DNA from: Manganibacter manganicus
Lineage (GTDB): Bacteria; Pseudomonadota; Alphaproteobacteria; Rhizobiales; Rhizobiaceae
Assembly: GCF_002075885.1 (NCBI RefSeq)
Contig: NZ_MDET01000019.1
Span: forward strand, 1 to 64,000
DNA: 64,000 bases
Direction: 5' to 3'
The position numbers and the translations under genes are program-made. Under the pieces are notes generated by a model. That model saw only the letters and a list, made by a program, of their open reading frames with translations, did not search any database and was not told where the DNA came from. Below, piece after piece: positions 1 to 9,019 of the stretch; position 1 is the first letter of the stretch; each line of letters starts with the position of its first letter.

Positions 1-1
1 A

Positions 2-466
2 TGGATCGAGCGCCGCGAGAACGTCATCGCGCTCGGTCCCAGCGGCACGGGCAAGACCCATGTCGCGCTCGGCCTCGGCCTGGCGGCGTGTCAGAAGGGC
101 CTTCCCGTCGGCTTCATTACCGCTGCCGCCCTGGTCAGCGAGATGATGGAGGCCCGCGACGAACGGCGTCTGCTACGCTTCCAGAAGCAGACGGCTGGCT
201 ACAAGCTCCTCATCATCGATGAGCTCGGCTTCGTGCCGCTCTCCAAGACCGGGGCAGAATTGCTGTTCGAGCTGATCTCGCAACGCTACGAGCGCGGTGC
301 GACCCTGATCACCAGCAATCTTCCTTTTGACGAATGGACGGAAACGCTGGGGTCGGAACGCCTGACCGGCGCTCTGCTCGACCGCATCACCCACCACGTC
401 AACATTCTCGAGATGAACGGCGATAGCTACCGTCTCGCTCAAAGCCGCGCCCGAAAGGCTGGCTGA
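2..466 (+). CDS. istB: IS21-family helper ATPase IstB, 5'-truncated by window edge
   Basis: IstB is the AAA+ ATPase that works with the IstA transposase in IS21 transposition. Reading frame 2 is open from the first base and gives a Walker A motif GPSGTGKT (about 32-55), then a Walker B-type stretch LLIIDELG (208-231). After that come LITSNLPFDEW and a C-terminal segment ending near RLAQSRARKAG, all family hallmarks. About 155 residues are present of a usual 240-260, so the N-terminus is missing only because the window begins inside the gene. No frameshift is seen, so the protein may be intact. Confidence 0.93.
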   Translation, partial: WIERRENVIALGPSGTGKTHVALGLGLAACQKGLPVGFITAAALVSEMMEARDERRLLRFQKQTAGYKLLIIDELGFVPLSKTGAELLFELISQRYERGATLITSNLPFDEWTETLGSERLTGALLDRITHHVNILEMNGDSYRLAQSRARKAG

Positions 467-551
467 AACCCTCACAAAAATCGCCGACGCCGCAAGCGGG
501 AAACTCTGGTCGGGCTACGCCCTCCCGACGTTCCCCACTTGCGGCGCGAAG

Positions 552-594
552 TGGCCTACTTTTGCGCCGCCCAATGGCCTGATTTTGCTCCGCC
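552..594. repeat. IS21 terminal repeat pair
   Basis: Two related 20-bp blocks lie head to tail at 552-571 and 575-594. Both start TGGCCT and share TTTTGC and a CCGCC or CGCC ending. Repeated blocks just inside the terminus are the transposase-binding sites expected at an IS21 end. The assignment rests on position and on similarity between the two copies. Confidence 0.7.
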
Positions 595-601
595 GTTGAC
601 A

Positions 602-1174
602 CTTGAGGGATTGTGCAAGGTCGACACTCGCCTGTTTGAGGCTGGAGGATACGAAATTGCCGAGTGCCTCCCTGTTCTCGGCGCGTACCCGCATCGTGAA
701 ACCGGGATTCTTTTCGCTCGGATCTGCAAACACGATGCTGCGCACAAATGCCAGGGCATCGTCCTGTCCAGGCTGCGTACCTTTGCCAGTTTTCAGAATT
801 TGGCTCTGTTCGGCGATCTCGAGCAGATGCGCCGGATTTTGCAGGTACCGGGTGAATTCTTTGAACAGATCGTCGCGGGAGTAGGGGAATGCCGCCTTTA
901 CGCCGGCATCCTGTTCGTTTTGATTTTCACCGGCAGAGGGGAGCGCGGTCGATGTCGCCAGTTCGATATAGCCCGCATATTGCGATTGCCTGAGCGGGAA
1001 GACAGTCGCAACCGATTCATAGCTGCGCGGGACGACGGCATACAGAATGATGCCGACAACCAGTGCGAATAGCATGGTAGCAAGAATCGTCCATCTTCCC
1101 TTCCACAGGACGGCTACAACCGCCAGAAGATCGATTTCCCGGTCGTTGGCACTTTCCAAACCGCGTTGCTCCAA
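602..1174 (-). pseudogene. Wzz/GumC-type polysaccharide chain-length determinant, interrupted by IS21
   Basis: The first about 190 residues match the N-terminal Wzz domain. There is a short cytoplasmic start, one membrane helix (about residues 29-51, rich in L, V and I) and the following VPRSYES segment, then a periplasmic helical region. Such proteins set the length of O-antigen or exopolysaccharide chains together with a Wzx/Wzy pathway. After ...LAQSLK the frame runs into the IS21 end at 601 and the family resemblance stops, so the gene is broken. The remainder, if retained, lies on the far side of the element outside this window. It is last in a minus-strand row after two nucleotide-sugar dehydrogenases and a sugar aminotransferase, 39 bp behind the nearest one, which supports a surface-polysaccharide role. 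Confidence 0.8.
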
Positions 1175-1213
1175 CTTGTTGAAATTATACTAAAAGGCGG
1201 TGGGGCCGGGAGA

Positions 1214-2536
1214 TCAGGCCGATACGACATGCTCGTGTAGCGTGCGATATTTGCCGCGTGTGTCGATTACAAGGCGCGCGTGCTCAAGAATCATGTCGTA
1301 TGGAAAGCTGGAATGATCGGTGAGCAGAACGACGCAGTCATATGACGCCAGGGTTTCTGGAGTAAGTTGCACCGACGTCATATCGAAGCGATGTTCACGC
1401 ATCTTGGGAAAGACTGGAACATTCGGATCGCAGTAGTCGAGATGGGCCCCCTTGGCGCGCAGGAGTTCCATGACCATCACCGAGGGTGATTCCCGCATGT
1501 CATCGACATCGCGTTTGTAGGCAATGCCAAGAGCCAGCACACGGCTGCCTTTCAACGATTTGTTCCGCTGATTAAGGGCATCGATGACCTTTTCGAGGAC
1601 CCATTGCGGCATATCGCGATTGATCTCGCCGGCCAATTCGATGAAATGGGTATTCAGACCATATTCCCGCGCCTTCCATGTCAGGTAGAAGGGATCGATC
1701 GGGATACAATGGCCGCCGAGACCGGGGCCGGGATAGTAAGGCGTGAAGCCGAAAGGCTTGGTCGCGGCTGCATCGATGACCTCGAAAATATCGATTCCCA
1801 TCCTGTCGGCGATGATCTTCATCTCGTTGACCAGGCCGATATTGACGGCGCGTTGAATATTTTCCAGCAGTTTCGTCAGTTCGGCCGCGCGTGTCGAACT
1901 GACGGGGACGACCCTGTCGATAACCTGGCCATACAGCGCAAGCCCGACATCGAGACAAGGCTTGGTGTGACCGCCGCAGACTTTCGGAATGGTGCGCGTA
2001 GTAAAATCCTTATTGCCCGGATCCTCGCGCTCGGGAGAGTAGACGAGGAAGAAGTTTTTGCCGACCTCCAGGCCACGCGATTGCACGCGCGGCAAAAGCT
2101 CTTCTTCGGTCGTGCCGGGATAGGTTGTGCTTTCCAGCGAAAGCACCTGGCCCTCACGCAGATATGGAACGACGGAATCGACCGTGTCGATCACGAAGCT
2201 CAGGTCCGGTTCGCGATGTTTATTAAGCGGCGTCGGGACACACACGATAAGCGCATCGACCTCCGATGCGCGCGAGAAGTCCGTTGTCGGCTCAAAGCCG
2301 CTGTCGATTGCAGCGCCGATCCTGACGTCGGAAATATGATCGATATAGCTGCGCTTGCCAGCAAGTGCGTCAACTTTCGACTGGTCGATGTCAAAACCGA
2401 TGACCTTGTAGCCGACCTCGTTGAAACGCAGGACAAGAGGCAATCCCACGTAACCGAGCCCCAGAATGCCTATGCGAGCCGTCCTGTTCTTGAGTGCGGC
2501 GATCAATTCATCGCCGGAATTGGTATGTGTATCCAA
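1214..2536 (-). CDS. UDP-N-acetylglucosamine 6-dehydrogenase-type nucleotide-sugar dehydrogenase (WbpA-like)
   Basis: The product (440 residues) belongs to the UDP-glucose/GDP-mannose dehydrogenase family, which oxidises a nucleotide sugar at C6 with two NAD+. It shows the Rossmann motif [12 protein letters not shown] (about 23-34), the [10 protein letters not shown] loop and the active-site [11 protein letters not shown] with Cys277. The C-terminal domain has [28 protein letters not shown] and YKRDVDD.RESP are typical of the UDP-HexNAc/WbpA-TviB branch rather than of UDP-glucose dehydrogenases, whose version is present next door as a separate gene. It probably feeds UDP-GlcNAcA to surface polysaccharide synthesis. 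The exact substrate is inferred from motif type only. Confidence 0.88.
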   Translation of the reverse strand: MDTHTNSGDELIAALKNRTARIGILGLGYVGLPLVLRFNEVGYKVIGFDIDQSKVDALAGKRSYIDHISDVRIGAAIDSGFEPTTDFSRASEVDALIVCVPTPLNKHREPDLSFVIDTVDSVVPYLREGQVLSLESTTYPGTTEEELLPRVQSRGLEVGKNFFLVYSPEREDPGNKDFTTRTIPKVCGGHTKPCLDVGLALYGQVIDRVVPVSSTRAAELTKLLENIQRAVNIGLVNEMKIIADRMGIDIFEVIDAAATKPFGFTPYYPGPGLGGHCIPIDPFYLTWKAREYGLNTHFIELAGEINRDMPQWVLEKVIDALNQRNKSLKGSRVLALGIAYKRDVDDMRESPSVMVMELLRAKGAHLDYCDPNVPVFPKMREHRFDMTSVQLTPETLASYDCVVLLTDHSSFPYDMILEHARLVIDTRGKYRTLHEHVVSA

Positions 2537-2701
2537 ACTATTGCCTCCGTGGGAGCGGTGATTCTAGGGCTGGATGGCCATGGGCTATCAGCGTGTCCTT
2601 TGTGTGGACTTTGTCACTAACGAAACGAAGTGCCCCTCGATTCCAATGCATTGCACCCTGACCGTGGTGATAGGCCTTCTGAGGCGTGATTTCGGCTCAT
2701 G

Positions 2702-4051
2702 CTAACCGCCGTCACTGGCGGTGCGTCCAACGCTGTAATAGGACCACCCGTCGGCCTTCATTCTGGCGGGTGAATAAAGATTGCGGCCGTCGATGACGAC
2801 TTTGCGTGCAAGACGACTCTGCATTTCTTGGAAATCCGGCGCACGGAATTGCTGCCATTCGGTGCAGACGATCAGCGCCTCAGCGCGGTTGAGTGCATCG
2901 TATTTGTCCTCGACCAGTTTGAGGTCGGCGCGTTCGCCGTAGATTCGATGCGCTTCATCCATGGCGACAGGGTCGTAGGCCTGCACATTCGCCCCAGCCC
3001 GCCATAGCGCTTCCATCAACGTACGACTTGGTGCTTCGCGCATGTCGTTGGTGTTCGGTTTGAAGGACAGGCCCCAAACCGTAAACGTCTTGCCCCGAAG
3101 ATGCTCGGCACCGCCGAAATGCCGTATGAGCTTGGCAAAAAGCGTGGTCTTCTGGCGATTGTTGACGTTCTCGATGGCCTCCAGCAACTCCGCACGATGT
3201 CCGAGCGAATTGGCCAGTTTTGCCAGGGCCCGCACGTCCTTGGGGAAGCAGGAGCCGCCATAGCCTGCTCCCGGATAGATGAAATGATAACCGATGCGCG
3301 GGTCCGAACCGATGCCCTTGCGCACATCTTCAATATCGGCGCCGACCAGTTCCGCGACGTTGGCGATCTCGTTCATCACGCTGATCTTTGCGGCCAGCAT
3401 GATGTTGGCCGCGTATTTGGTGAGTTCGGCGGACTCGACATCCATAAAGACGATGCGTTCGCGAGACCGGTTGAACGGCTCATAGAGTTCTTGCATCAGC
3501 GCGCGAGCTTTGGCTCCCGCTGCGCCGACGATGATGCGATCCGGCTTGAGGAAGTCGCTGACCGCGGCACCTTCCTTGAGAAATTCCGGATTCGAAATCA
3601 CGTCAAAGGATGGTGTCTCCGATGTGCCGCGTGCCTTGAGCGCGGCGGTGATCCGCTCTGCTACTTTGTTGGAGGTGCCAACCGGAACCGTCGATTTGGT
3701 GATGATTGCGCGATAACCCCGCATTGAGGCGGCGATCGCGTCGGCGACGTCGAACACATAATGAAGGTCGGCGCTGCCGTCCTCCCCCGGCGGGGTACCA
3801 ACTGCGATCATCTGGATCGCGCCATGCCGGACTGCTTTGGCCGCATCGGTCGTAAAGGAAAGATGACCGGCTTCGATATTGCGCTCGACGATCTCCTGCA
3901 GCCCCGGTTCCCAGATCGGCAGGATGCCTTTTCTGAGGTTGTCGATCTTGGCCTCGTCCACATCCATGCAGATGACCGAATGGCCGACCTCGGCCAGGCA
4001 GGCTCCCGTCACCAATCCGACATAGCCGGTTCCGAATACGCTGACCTTCAT
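2702..4051 (-). CDS. UDP-glucose 6-dehydrogenase
   Basis: The product (449 residues) converts UDP-glucose to UDP-glucuronate, the precursor for acidic capsule, exopolysaccharide and LPS sugars. It begins MKVSVFGTGYVGLVTGACLAE, a textbook N-terminal NAD-binding motif. It then has WEPGL, VGTPPGEDGSADL, STVPVGT, NPEFLKEG and the catalytic GAGYGGSCFPKDV with Cys268. The open frame extends 66 codons upstream, but the extension has no family resemblance, so the ATG at 4051 is chosen. The gene starts 14 bp after the DegT-type aminotransferase gene in the same direction. The 165-bp gap to the next dehydrogenase holds nothing recognisable. Confidence 0.94.
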   Translation of the reverse strand: MKVSVFGTGYVGLVTGACLAEVGHSVICMDVDEAKIDNLRKGILPIWEPGLQEIVERNIEAGHLSFTTDAAKAVRHGAIQMIAVGTPPGEDGSADLHYVFDVADAIAASMRGYRAIITKSTVPVGTSNKVAERITAALKARGTSETPSFDVISNPEFLKEGAAVSDFLKPDRIIVGAAGAKARALMQELYEPFNRSRERIVFMDVESAELTKYAANIMLAAKISVMNEIANVAELVGADIEDVRKGIGSDPRIGYHFIYPGAGYGGSCFPKDVRALAKLANSLGHRAELLEAIENVNNRQKTTLFAKLIRHFGGAEHLRGKTFTVWGLSFKPNTNDMREAPSRTLMEALWRAGANVQAYDPVAMDEAHRIYGERADLKLVEDKYDALNRAEALIVCTEWQQFRAPDFQEMQSRLARKVVIDGRNLYSPARMKADGWSYYSVGRTASDGG

Positions 4052-4064
4052 GACGCCCCTCCAC

Positions 4065-5207
4065 TCAGCCAGCCGCGTGATGTGCGGAATTCGAGCCGAT
4101 ATAGTTGCGGATTGTCTCGATAATGCGGTCCTGATCGGCCTCGCTGAGATAGGGGTGCATCGGCAGGCAAAGGATTCGTTCCGGCAACCCTTCCGAGACG
4201 GCAAGTCCGGTCGGTGTGCGCGGATAGCGATTATACGCAGTCTGCGCATGCAGCGGTTTGACGTAATAGATGACGGACGGGATGCCTTTTTCCTGAAGAT
4301 GCGCCTTCAAGCCGTCCCGTTTCGGGGTTTCAATGGCATATTGCGCCCAGGCTGAGCGCCCATGGTCCGGGTTGGCGGCGGCCGTGACGATATCGCTGAG
4401 ACCCTTGGCGTAACGGTCGGCGACTTTGCGCCGCGCCTCCATTTCGTCTTCGAGTATGGCCAGTTTCTCGATCAGGATCGCCGCCTGCAATGTATCGAGC
4501 CGTGAATTGATGCCGACGCGGATGTTATCGTATTGCGTTTCGCCCTTGCCGTGAAAGGCAAAGGAGCGCAGCTTTTCCGCCATCTCGGCGTCATTGGTGA
4601 ACATGGCGCCGCCATCGCCATAGCAGCCCAGCGGTTTGGCCGGGTAGAAACTGGTGCCGGCAACGTCGCCGAATGCGCCGCATCTGGAACTCTCTGCCTG
4701 ACCGCCGATCGACTGTGCGGCATCTTCGATTACCAGAAGGCCTTCGCGCTTGGCGATCGCCATGATCGCCTGATAGTCCGCCGCAAGACCAAACAGATCG
4801 ACGGGGATAATCGCTTTCGGCTGCAACCGGCCCTCCTGCCTAACCATGGCAATCGCCGCTTCCAGGCTGTCAGTGTCGATGTTGTAGGTCTGCGGACCGA
4901 CATCGACGAACACCGGCTCAGCCTTGGTCAGAGCCACCACTTCGGCAGTTGCCGCGAAAGTGAAACTAGGCACGAAAACCGCGTCGCCGGGACCGATACC
5001 GGCGGCAAGCAGGGGCAGCAGCAGCGCGTCGGTGCCATTGGCGCAAGCCACCACATGCTTGACGCCGACATAGGCTGCCAGTTTCTGCTCGAATTCCGTG
5101 ACCTGCGGCCCCAGAATGTAGCGGCCGTCGTCCACAACATGCTCCATTGCCGCTTTCAGCCGATCGCGGATTCGTTCGCGCTGCGCACCAAGATCGATGA
5201 ATTGCAT
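4065..5207 (-). CDS. DegT/DnrJ/EryC1/StrS-family sugar aminotransferase
   Basis: This is a PLP-dependent enzyme of 380 residues that aminates a keto nucleotide sugar. Visible features are FIDLGAQRERIRDR near the start, ANGTDAL (about 57-63), FVPSFTFAATAE and VIEDAAQSIGG. The SFYPAKPLGCYGDGGA motif carries the PLP lysine at about Lys191. Family length is 370-400. It resembles WbpE, which aminates UDP-3-keto-GlcNAcA, and a WbpA-like dehydrogenase is encoded two genes on, but a WbpB/D pair is not seen here. ATG 5207 is preferred over upstream starts because MQFIDL is the conserved beginning. Confidence 0.9.
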   Translation of the reverse strand: MQFIDLGAQRERIRDRLKAAMEHVVDDGRYILGPQVTEFEQKLAAYVGVKHVVACANGTDALLLPLLAAGIGPGDAVFVPSFTFAATAEVVALTKAEPVFVDVGPQTYNIDTDSLEAAIAMVRQEGRLQPKAIIPVDLFGLAADYQAIMAIAKREGLLVIEDAAQSIGGQAESSRCGAFGDVAGTSFYPAKPLGCYGDGGAMFTNDAEMAEKLRSFAFHGKGETQYDNIRVGINSRLDTLQAAILIEKLAILEDEMEARRKVADRYAKGLSDIVTAAANPDHGRSAWAQYAIETPKRDGLKAHLQEKGIPSVIYYVKPLHAQTAYNRYPRTPTGLAVSEGLPERILCLPMHPYLSEADQDRIIETIRNYIGSNSAHHAAG

Positions 5208-5307
5208 GTCATGCCTTAAGGTCGTTCGAAGGATAATGGCTGGTATCAGACTTGTAGCGGTCGGAAAAGATACGCCTTCCGGAGGCTTTGACCTGAAATG
5301 TTGCCAT

Positions 5308-6231
5308 TCAGGCGATCTCATCGCGCCAAGGAGGATTGGCGCCGGCCCGCGAAACGGTTACCGCGGCGGCCTTGATGCCAAGGTGGAGCGCCTGACGTAT
5401 AGCTGTTTCGCTCAAATTGGTGATCGCTTCTTTCGTCAGCAGTCCCTGCTCGTGCAGCGAGGCGAGCAGCCCGCCATTGAATGTGTCACCGGCCCCGACC
5501 GTATCCACGACCTTTACAGGCAGCGGCGTTATGGTGACGGTGTGCTTGTGGCTATAGGCCGTCGCGCCTTTACCACCGCGGGTAATCACGATCAGGCTGG
5601 GGCCGCGTTTCAGCCAGTCTTGCACGAATGTTTCCTGCGCTGTGGAACTGTCCAGCCAGGAGAGATCCTCATCCGACAGTTTCACGATGTCGGCCATGGC
5701 CATCATATTGTGGATACGCTGCCTGTGCTTTTCCTTGTCGGGAATGAAGTTCGGGCGGATGTTGGGATCGAGCATGATGACGCGACTTTGATGTTCGCGC
5801 CGCATGAATTCCTCGTATGTGCCGCCAGCTGGTTCCGAGATCAGGCTGATCGCGCCGAACAGCATGGCCGTCACGTCGCTGTCCAGCAAGGGGAGATTAA
5901 CAGGTTCCAGCATGCGGCCGGCGGTGTTCTCGTCATAGAATACATAGCTGGCGTGACCATCACTCAATTGCACGAAGGCGAGCGTCGTCGGCCGTTCCGA
6001 AATATGTGCATAACCTGTATCGACCTTGCTGGCCCCCAGGACCTGCGCCAGTTTCGCGCCGAAAAGGTCACGCGAGAGTCCGGAGAAAAAGCCTGTCGGC
6101 GCACCGAGTCGGCCAAGTGCGATCGCGGTATTGAACACGGCGCCGCCGGCATAAGGCGCAAAGGCGGGTTCCCCAGCGGGAGTTTCGCGCGGCAACATAT
6201 CGATCAGCGCCTCGCCGCAACACAGGATCAT
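5308..6231 (-). CDS. frk: Fructokinase, PfkB/ribokinase family
   Basis: The product (307 residues) has the PfkB layout: an N-terminal sugar-binding half (CCGEALIDMLP; YAGGAVFNTAIALGRLG) and the C-terminal signature DTVGAGDTFNGG. The catalytic Asp is at about 249. Its place between a ROK regulator and a fructose ABC transporter points to ATP-dependent phosphorylation of imported fructose. It lies 36 bp downstream of frcR on the same strand and probably shares its promoter. In Sinorhizobium meliloti the transporter is accompanied by frcK and frcR. Here the kinase is a PfkB enzyme placed after the regulator. The sugar specificity is inferred from context. Confidence 0.88.
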   Translation of the reverse strand: MILCCGEALIDMLPRETPAGEPAFAPYAGGAVFNTAIALGRLGAPTGFFSGLSRDLFGAKLAQVLGASKVDTGYAHISERPTTLAFVQLSDGHASYVFYDENTAGRMLEPVNLPLLDSDVTAMLFGAISLISEPAGGTYEEFMRREHQSRVIMLDPNIRPNFIPDKEKHRQRIHNMMAMADIVKLSDEDLSWLDSSTAQETFVQDWLKRGPSLIVITRGGKGATAYSHKHTVTITPLPVKVVDTVGAGDTFNGGLLASLHEQGLLTKEAITNLSETAIRQALHLGIKAAAVTVSRAGANPPWRDEIA

Positions 6232-6267
6232 GTTAGGTTCTTTCCTTGAGAATAGACATTAATGGCA

Positions 6268-7443
6268 TCAAACATTTGTCGGGAGGGACATCGCGCCGAC
6301 GAGATATCGCTCCGACAGGGGCAGGCTTGCCGCGCCCATGGCACGCGCATTGACGCCGATCGTGCCCTCGCGCACGGTTGGCAGGTTGAGGCCCTCGGCG
6401 TCAATCCTGGGAAGTGCATGTGAAACCGCTTCGACCAACCGTTGCCGTATCGCCGCCGGCATCCAGCCGTCGATGACGGCCGCCTCGAAGTCGATGACCG
6501 AGGCCGCCGAGACAATGGCGTAGGCGAGGGCGGTTCCCGCCTTCTCGACCCATATGTCGAGTTCGGGGCCAAGATCACCCCAGTCCTGGGGTGATGACCA
6601 CAGGGGGGAGGCGTCGCGGTCTGCGGCATCGAGTGCCTTTTCCAGCACAGTGATGGAAGCCAGGTCGATCAACTGCACCGGGGCGCCATTCGGACCCGGT
6701 ACAGGCATCGAGCCCAGTGCTCCGGCATTGCCGGTCGGGCCGCTGTAAAGCCGGCCGTCGAGCACGATTCCGCCGCCGGCGAAGGCGCCAATATAAAAAT
6801 AGACGAAGTCGCGCAGATCGTTGCTCTTGCCGAAGACCAGTTCGGCGCCGCATGCCGAGGTGGCGTCATTATCGAGATAGACCGGGAAATCGCAGAGCGC
6901 CTGAATGTCGGAGCGGATATCGCGGTGGCGCCACTCATCCATGACCATGCGCGGTGCGCCTGCCGCGTCGGCCCAATTCCACAATTGAAACGGCATGGCG
7001 ATTCCAAGCCCGGCAATGCGACTATCCTGCTCAGGCGTAAGGGCGGTGCGTAATTCCCTGATCGACGATGCGACGAAATCGACGGCGGTGCCGGGATCGG
7101 GATAGCGGTAGGGCAGGCGGTGCGTCGAACGTATGCCGCCGACGAAATCGATTAATACGAGTTCGGCGCTGCGTCGGCCGATCTTGAGCCCAATGAAGTA
7201 GGCGCCGTCCGGGTTGAGCGCCATGGGGATTGATGGTTGGCCGACACGTCCACGCTGTGGCGGCCGGCGAAGCAGGAATCCGTCTTTCTCCAGTTGGCGC
7301 ATAATGACCGAGACGGTCTGCGCCGAAAGCCGCGTCATGCGTGCAATGTCGGATTTGGCGAGGCTGCCATGCCGACGCACCAGCGAAAGCACCAGCCGCT
7401 CATTGTGTTCGCGCATGCCGCTTTGGTTGGTGCCGCGGTGCAT
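6268..7443 (-). CDS. frcR: ROK-family transcriptional regulator of fructose uptake (FrcR-like)
   Basis: An N-terminal winged helix-turn-helix (REHNERLVLSLVRRHG, then SLAKSDIARMTRLSAQTVSVIMRQLE) is followed by a ROK sugar-kinase-like domain with GLKIGRRSAELVLID, DNDATSACGAE and FVYFYIGAFAGGGIVLDG. The expected regulatory ligand is fructose or a phosphorylated sugar. ATG 7443 gives 391 residues. A further in-frame start at 7560 would add 39 residues of low complexity without family features. The gene is divergent from frcB, and a perfect 9-bp-arm palindrome of A+T type lies between them, as in NagC/Mlc-type ROK operators. Repressor versus activator action cannot be read from sequence. Confidence 0.85.
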   Translation of the reverse strand: MHRGTNQSGMREHNERLVLSLVRRHGSLAKSDIARMTRLSAQTVSVIMRQLEKDGFLLRRPPQRGRVGQPSIPMALNPDGAYFIGLKIGRRSAELVLIDFVGGIRSTHRLPYRYPDPGTAVDFVASSIRELRTALTPEQDSRIAGLGIAMPFQLWNWADAAGAPRMVMDEWRHRDIRSDIQALCDFPVYLDNDATSACGAELVFGKSNDLRDFVYFYIGAFAGGGIVLDGRLYSGPTGNAGALGSMPVPGPNGAPVQLIDLASITVLEKALDAADRDASPLWSSPQDWGDLGPELDIWVEKAGTALAYAIVSAASVIDFEAAVIDGWMPAAIRQRLVEAVSHALPRIDAEGLNLPTVREGTIGVNARAMGAASLPLSERYLVGAMSLPTNV

Positions 7444-7561
7444 AGGGCTGGGTTCGGGCTCTGTTGAGCCGCGCTTGAAAGCGCTGTTTTGCACCGAATC
7501 CTCCCCCGGCCGTCTAGCCGGCCTCATGCCAAAACTGCGGGATCGATGCAATTGTGTCAAT

Positions 7562-7586
7562 AATAAATAAGAGTGAGTTATTTATT
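7562..7586. promoter_or_regulatory. Palindromic operator candidate between frcR and frcB
   Basis: AATAAATAA (7562-7570) and TTATTTATT (7578-7586) are perfect inverted repeats around a 7-base centre. ROK repressors such as NagC and Mlc bind A+T-rich dyads of this type. The site is 107 bp upstream of frcB and 118 bp upstream of frcR, so one regulator could control both directions. No clear -35/-10 pair was assigned. Confidence 0.7.
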
Positions 7587-7693
7587 GACAGCTTACGAAG
7601 TCTGTTATCTCTTTGCGGCCTGCCTGTGCGGGAGGAAACCGGTTCGGCCGGATCGACAAGCAGCATCGGGCGCATCGTCACTGGGAGGATTTC

Positions 7694-8722
7694 ATGGGAA
7701 AATGGACGTTCTTGAAGGTCGCCACTATCGGTCTGGCCGTTTATGGCACGACGGCGACTACATCCTATGCCGCCGACATTGTCGGGCTGATCACCAAGAC
7801 CGAAGGCAACCCGTTCTTCGTCAAGATGCGGGAAGGGGCCCAGGCTAAGGCCAAGGAACTGGACCTCGATCTGCGCACTTTTGCCGGCAAGTTCGACGGC
7901 GACAATGAGAGCCAGGTCGCGGCGATCGAGAATCTGATTTCGGCTGGCGCGAAAGGTTTCGCCATTGTGCCGAGCGACTCGGCCGCCATCGTGCCGACCA
8001 TCAAGAAGGCGCGTGATGCCGGGCTTCTGGTCATCGACCTCGATACGCCGACCGAACCCATGGATGCGGTCGATGCCACGTTCGCCACCGATAATTTCAA
8101 GGCTGGTGAACTGATCGGAGAATGGGCGAAGGGCACGCTCGGCGACAAGGCCAAGGATGCCAAGATCGCCTTTCTCGACCTCGCGACCAACCAGCCGACC
8201 GTCGACTATCTGCGCGACCAAGGCTTCATGAAGGGCTTCGGCATCGACATCAAGGACCCGAAGAAATATGGCGACGAGGACGATGCGCGCATCTGCGGCC
8301 ATGAGATGACCGGCGGCGCCGAGGACGGTGGACGCACGGCGATGGAAACATTGCTGCAGAAATGCCCCGATGTGAACGTCATGTACACGATCAACGAACC
8401 GGCTGCCGCCGGCGGTTATCAGGCACTCAAGGCTGCCGGCAAGGATGACGGTTCGGTGCTCGTTGTCTCGATCGATGGCGGCTGCCCGGGTGTGAAGAAT
8501 GTTCAGGCAGGAGTCATTGGTGCGACCTCGCAGCAATACCCCCTGAAAATGGCCGCGATGGCGATGGAGGCGATAGCGACCTTCGTTAAAACGGGGGAGA
8601 AGCCGAAACCGACCGAAGGCAAGGAGTTTACCGATACCGGAGCCACGCTGGTTACCGAGAAGCCAGTCGAAGGTGTGCCTTCGATCGATACGAAGGAGGG
8701 GCTGAAACTGTGCTGGGGGTGA
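7694..8722 (+). CDS. frcB: Fructose ABC transporter, periplasmic binding protein
   Basis: A signal peptide ([18 protein letters not shown]..., cut probably after TTSYA) leads a periplasmic-binding-protein fold of the ribose/galactose type. Motifs are [38 protein letters not shown] and [41 protein letters not shown] follows near the C-terminus. The mature chain matches FrcB of rhizobia in length (342 residues with signal). A strong GGGAGGA ribosome site at 7683-7689 fixes ATG 7694 against upstream frame extensions. It delivers fructose to FrcC/FrcA. It is separated from frcC by a 297-bp hairpin-rich spacer. Confidence 0.92.
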   Translation: MGKWTFLKVATIGLAVYGTTATTSYAADIVGLITKTEGNPFFVKMREGAQAKAKELDLDLRTFAGKFDGDNESQVAAIENLISAGAKGFAIVPSDSAAIVPTIKKARDAGLLVIDLDTPTEPMDAVDATFATDNFKAGELIGEWAKGTLGDKAKDAKIAFLDLATNQPTVDYLRDQGFMKGFGIDIKDPKKYGDEDDARICGHEMTGGAEDGGRTAMETLLQKCPDVNVMYTINEPAAAGGYQALKAAGKDDGSVLVVSIDGGCPGVKNVQAGVIGATSQQYPLKMAAMAMEAIATFVKTGEKPKPTEGKEFTDTGATLVTEKPVEGVPSIDTKEGLKLCWG

Positions 8723-8730
8723 GAAACCGG

Positions 8731-8941
8731 TTCGCGTAGCGAATTCATCGTGCCGGTGGCACGATGAAAGGCTTCGAACGCCGGGGAGTTGCCGAAGGCA
8801 GCGGGCCCCCGGCCGGGAAAGCGGTCCGCGTAGCGGACGAAAAGCCCCAAAATGGGCTTTTCGAGCGACGAACGGTGAACGGCGGCATGCGAGCCGGCCA
8901 ACTTCGAACCGTAAAGATTCGATCCGCCTTTGGGCGGATCG
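8731..8941 (+). promoter_or_regulatory. Hairpin cluster in the frcB-frcC spacer
   Basis: The 297-bp space between frcB and frcC has no plausible gene. It holds five inverted repeats, four with perfect stems of at least 6 bp: 8744-8754/8758-8768 (11-bp stem, 3-base loop), 8824-8829/8833-8838 (6 bp), 8838-8847/8854-8863 (10 bp) and 8920-8928/8933-8941 (9 bp). A weaker 5-bp one at 8731-8743 shares the core CGCGTAGCG with the second. None has a proper U-run, so these are not classical terminators. Such structures commonly protect the 3' end of a binding-protein mRNA and lower expression of the distal permease gene. That role is inferred. Confidence 0.65.
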
Positions 8942-9019
8942 GATTTTCGACAGACGCAGGCTTGCGGCCTAACTGGCGACGTGTTCGCACGATCGAAAAT
9001 TCTGGTGTAGGGGACACTG

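Larger units (their letters stand above)
1..601 (+). mobile_element. Right end of an IS21-family insertion sequence (left part outside window)
   Basis: The segment holds the 3' part of an IstB-type ATPase gene followed by a 135-bp tail. The tail carries two copies of a 20-bp terminal repeat and ends in TTGACA at 596-601, so the element read inwards begins TGTCAACGG. Multiple terminal repeats and a TG...CA end are typical of IS21 elements. The boundary at 601 is set by where the reading frame of the neighbouring minus-strand gene stops looking like its family. The transposase gene istA and the other end lie beyond the window. The target duplication cannot be checked here. Confidence 0.85.

Noticed and set aside
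515-601. Extension of the Wzz-like frame into the IS21 tail
   Set aside because: The codons after position 601 lie within the IS terminal repeats and have no family resemblance.
8744-8941. Intrinsic terminators after frcB
   Set aside because: Stems are strong but lack following T-runs, and frcC, which completes the same transporter, follows.
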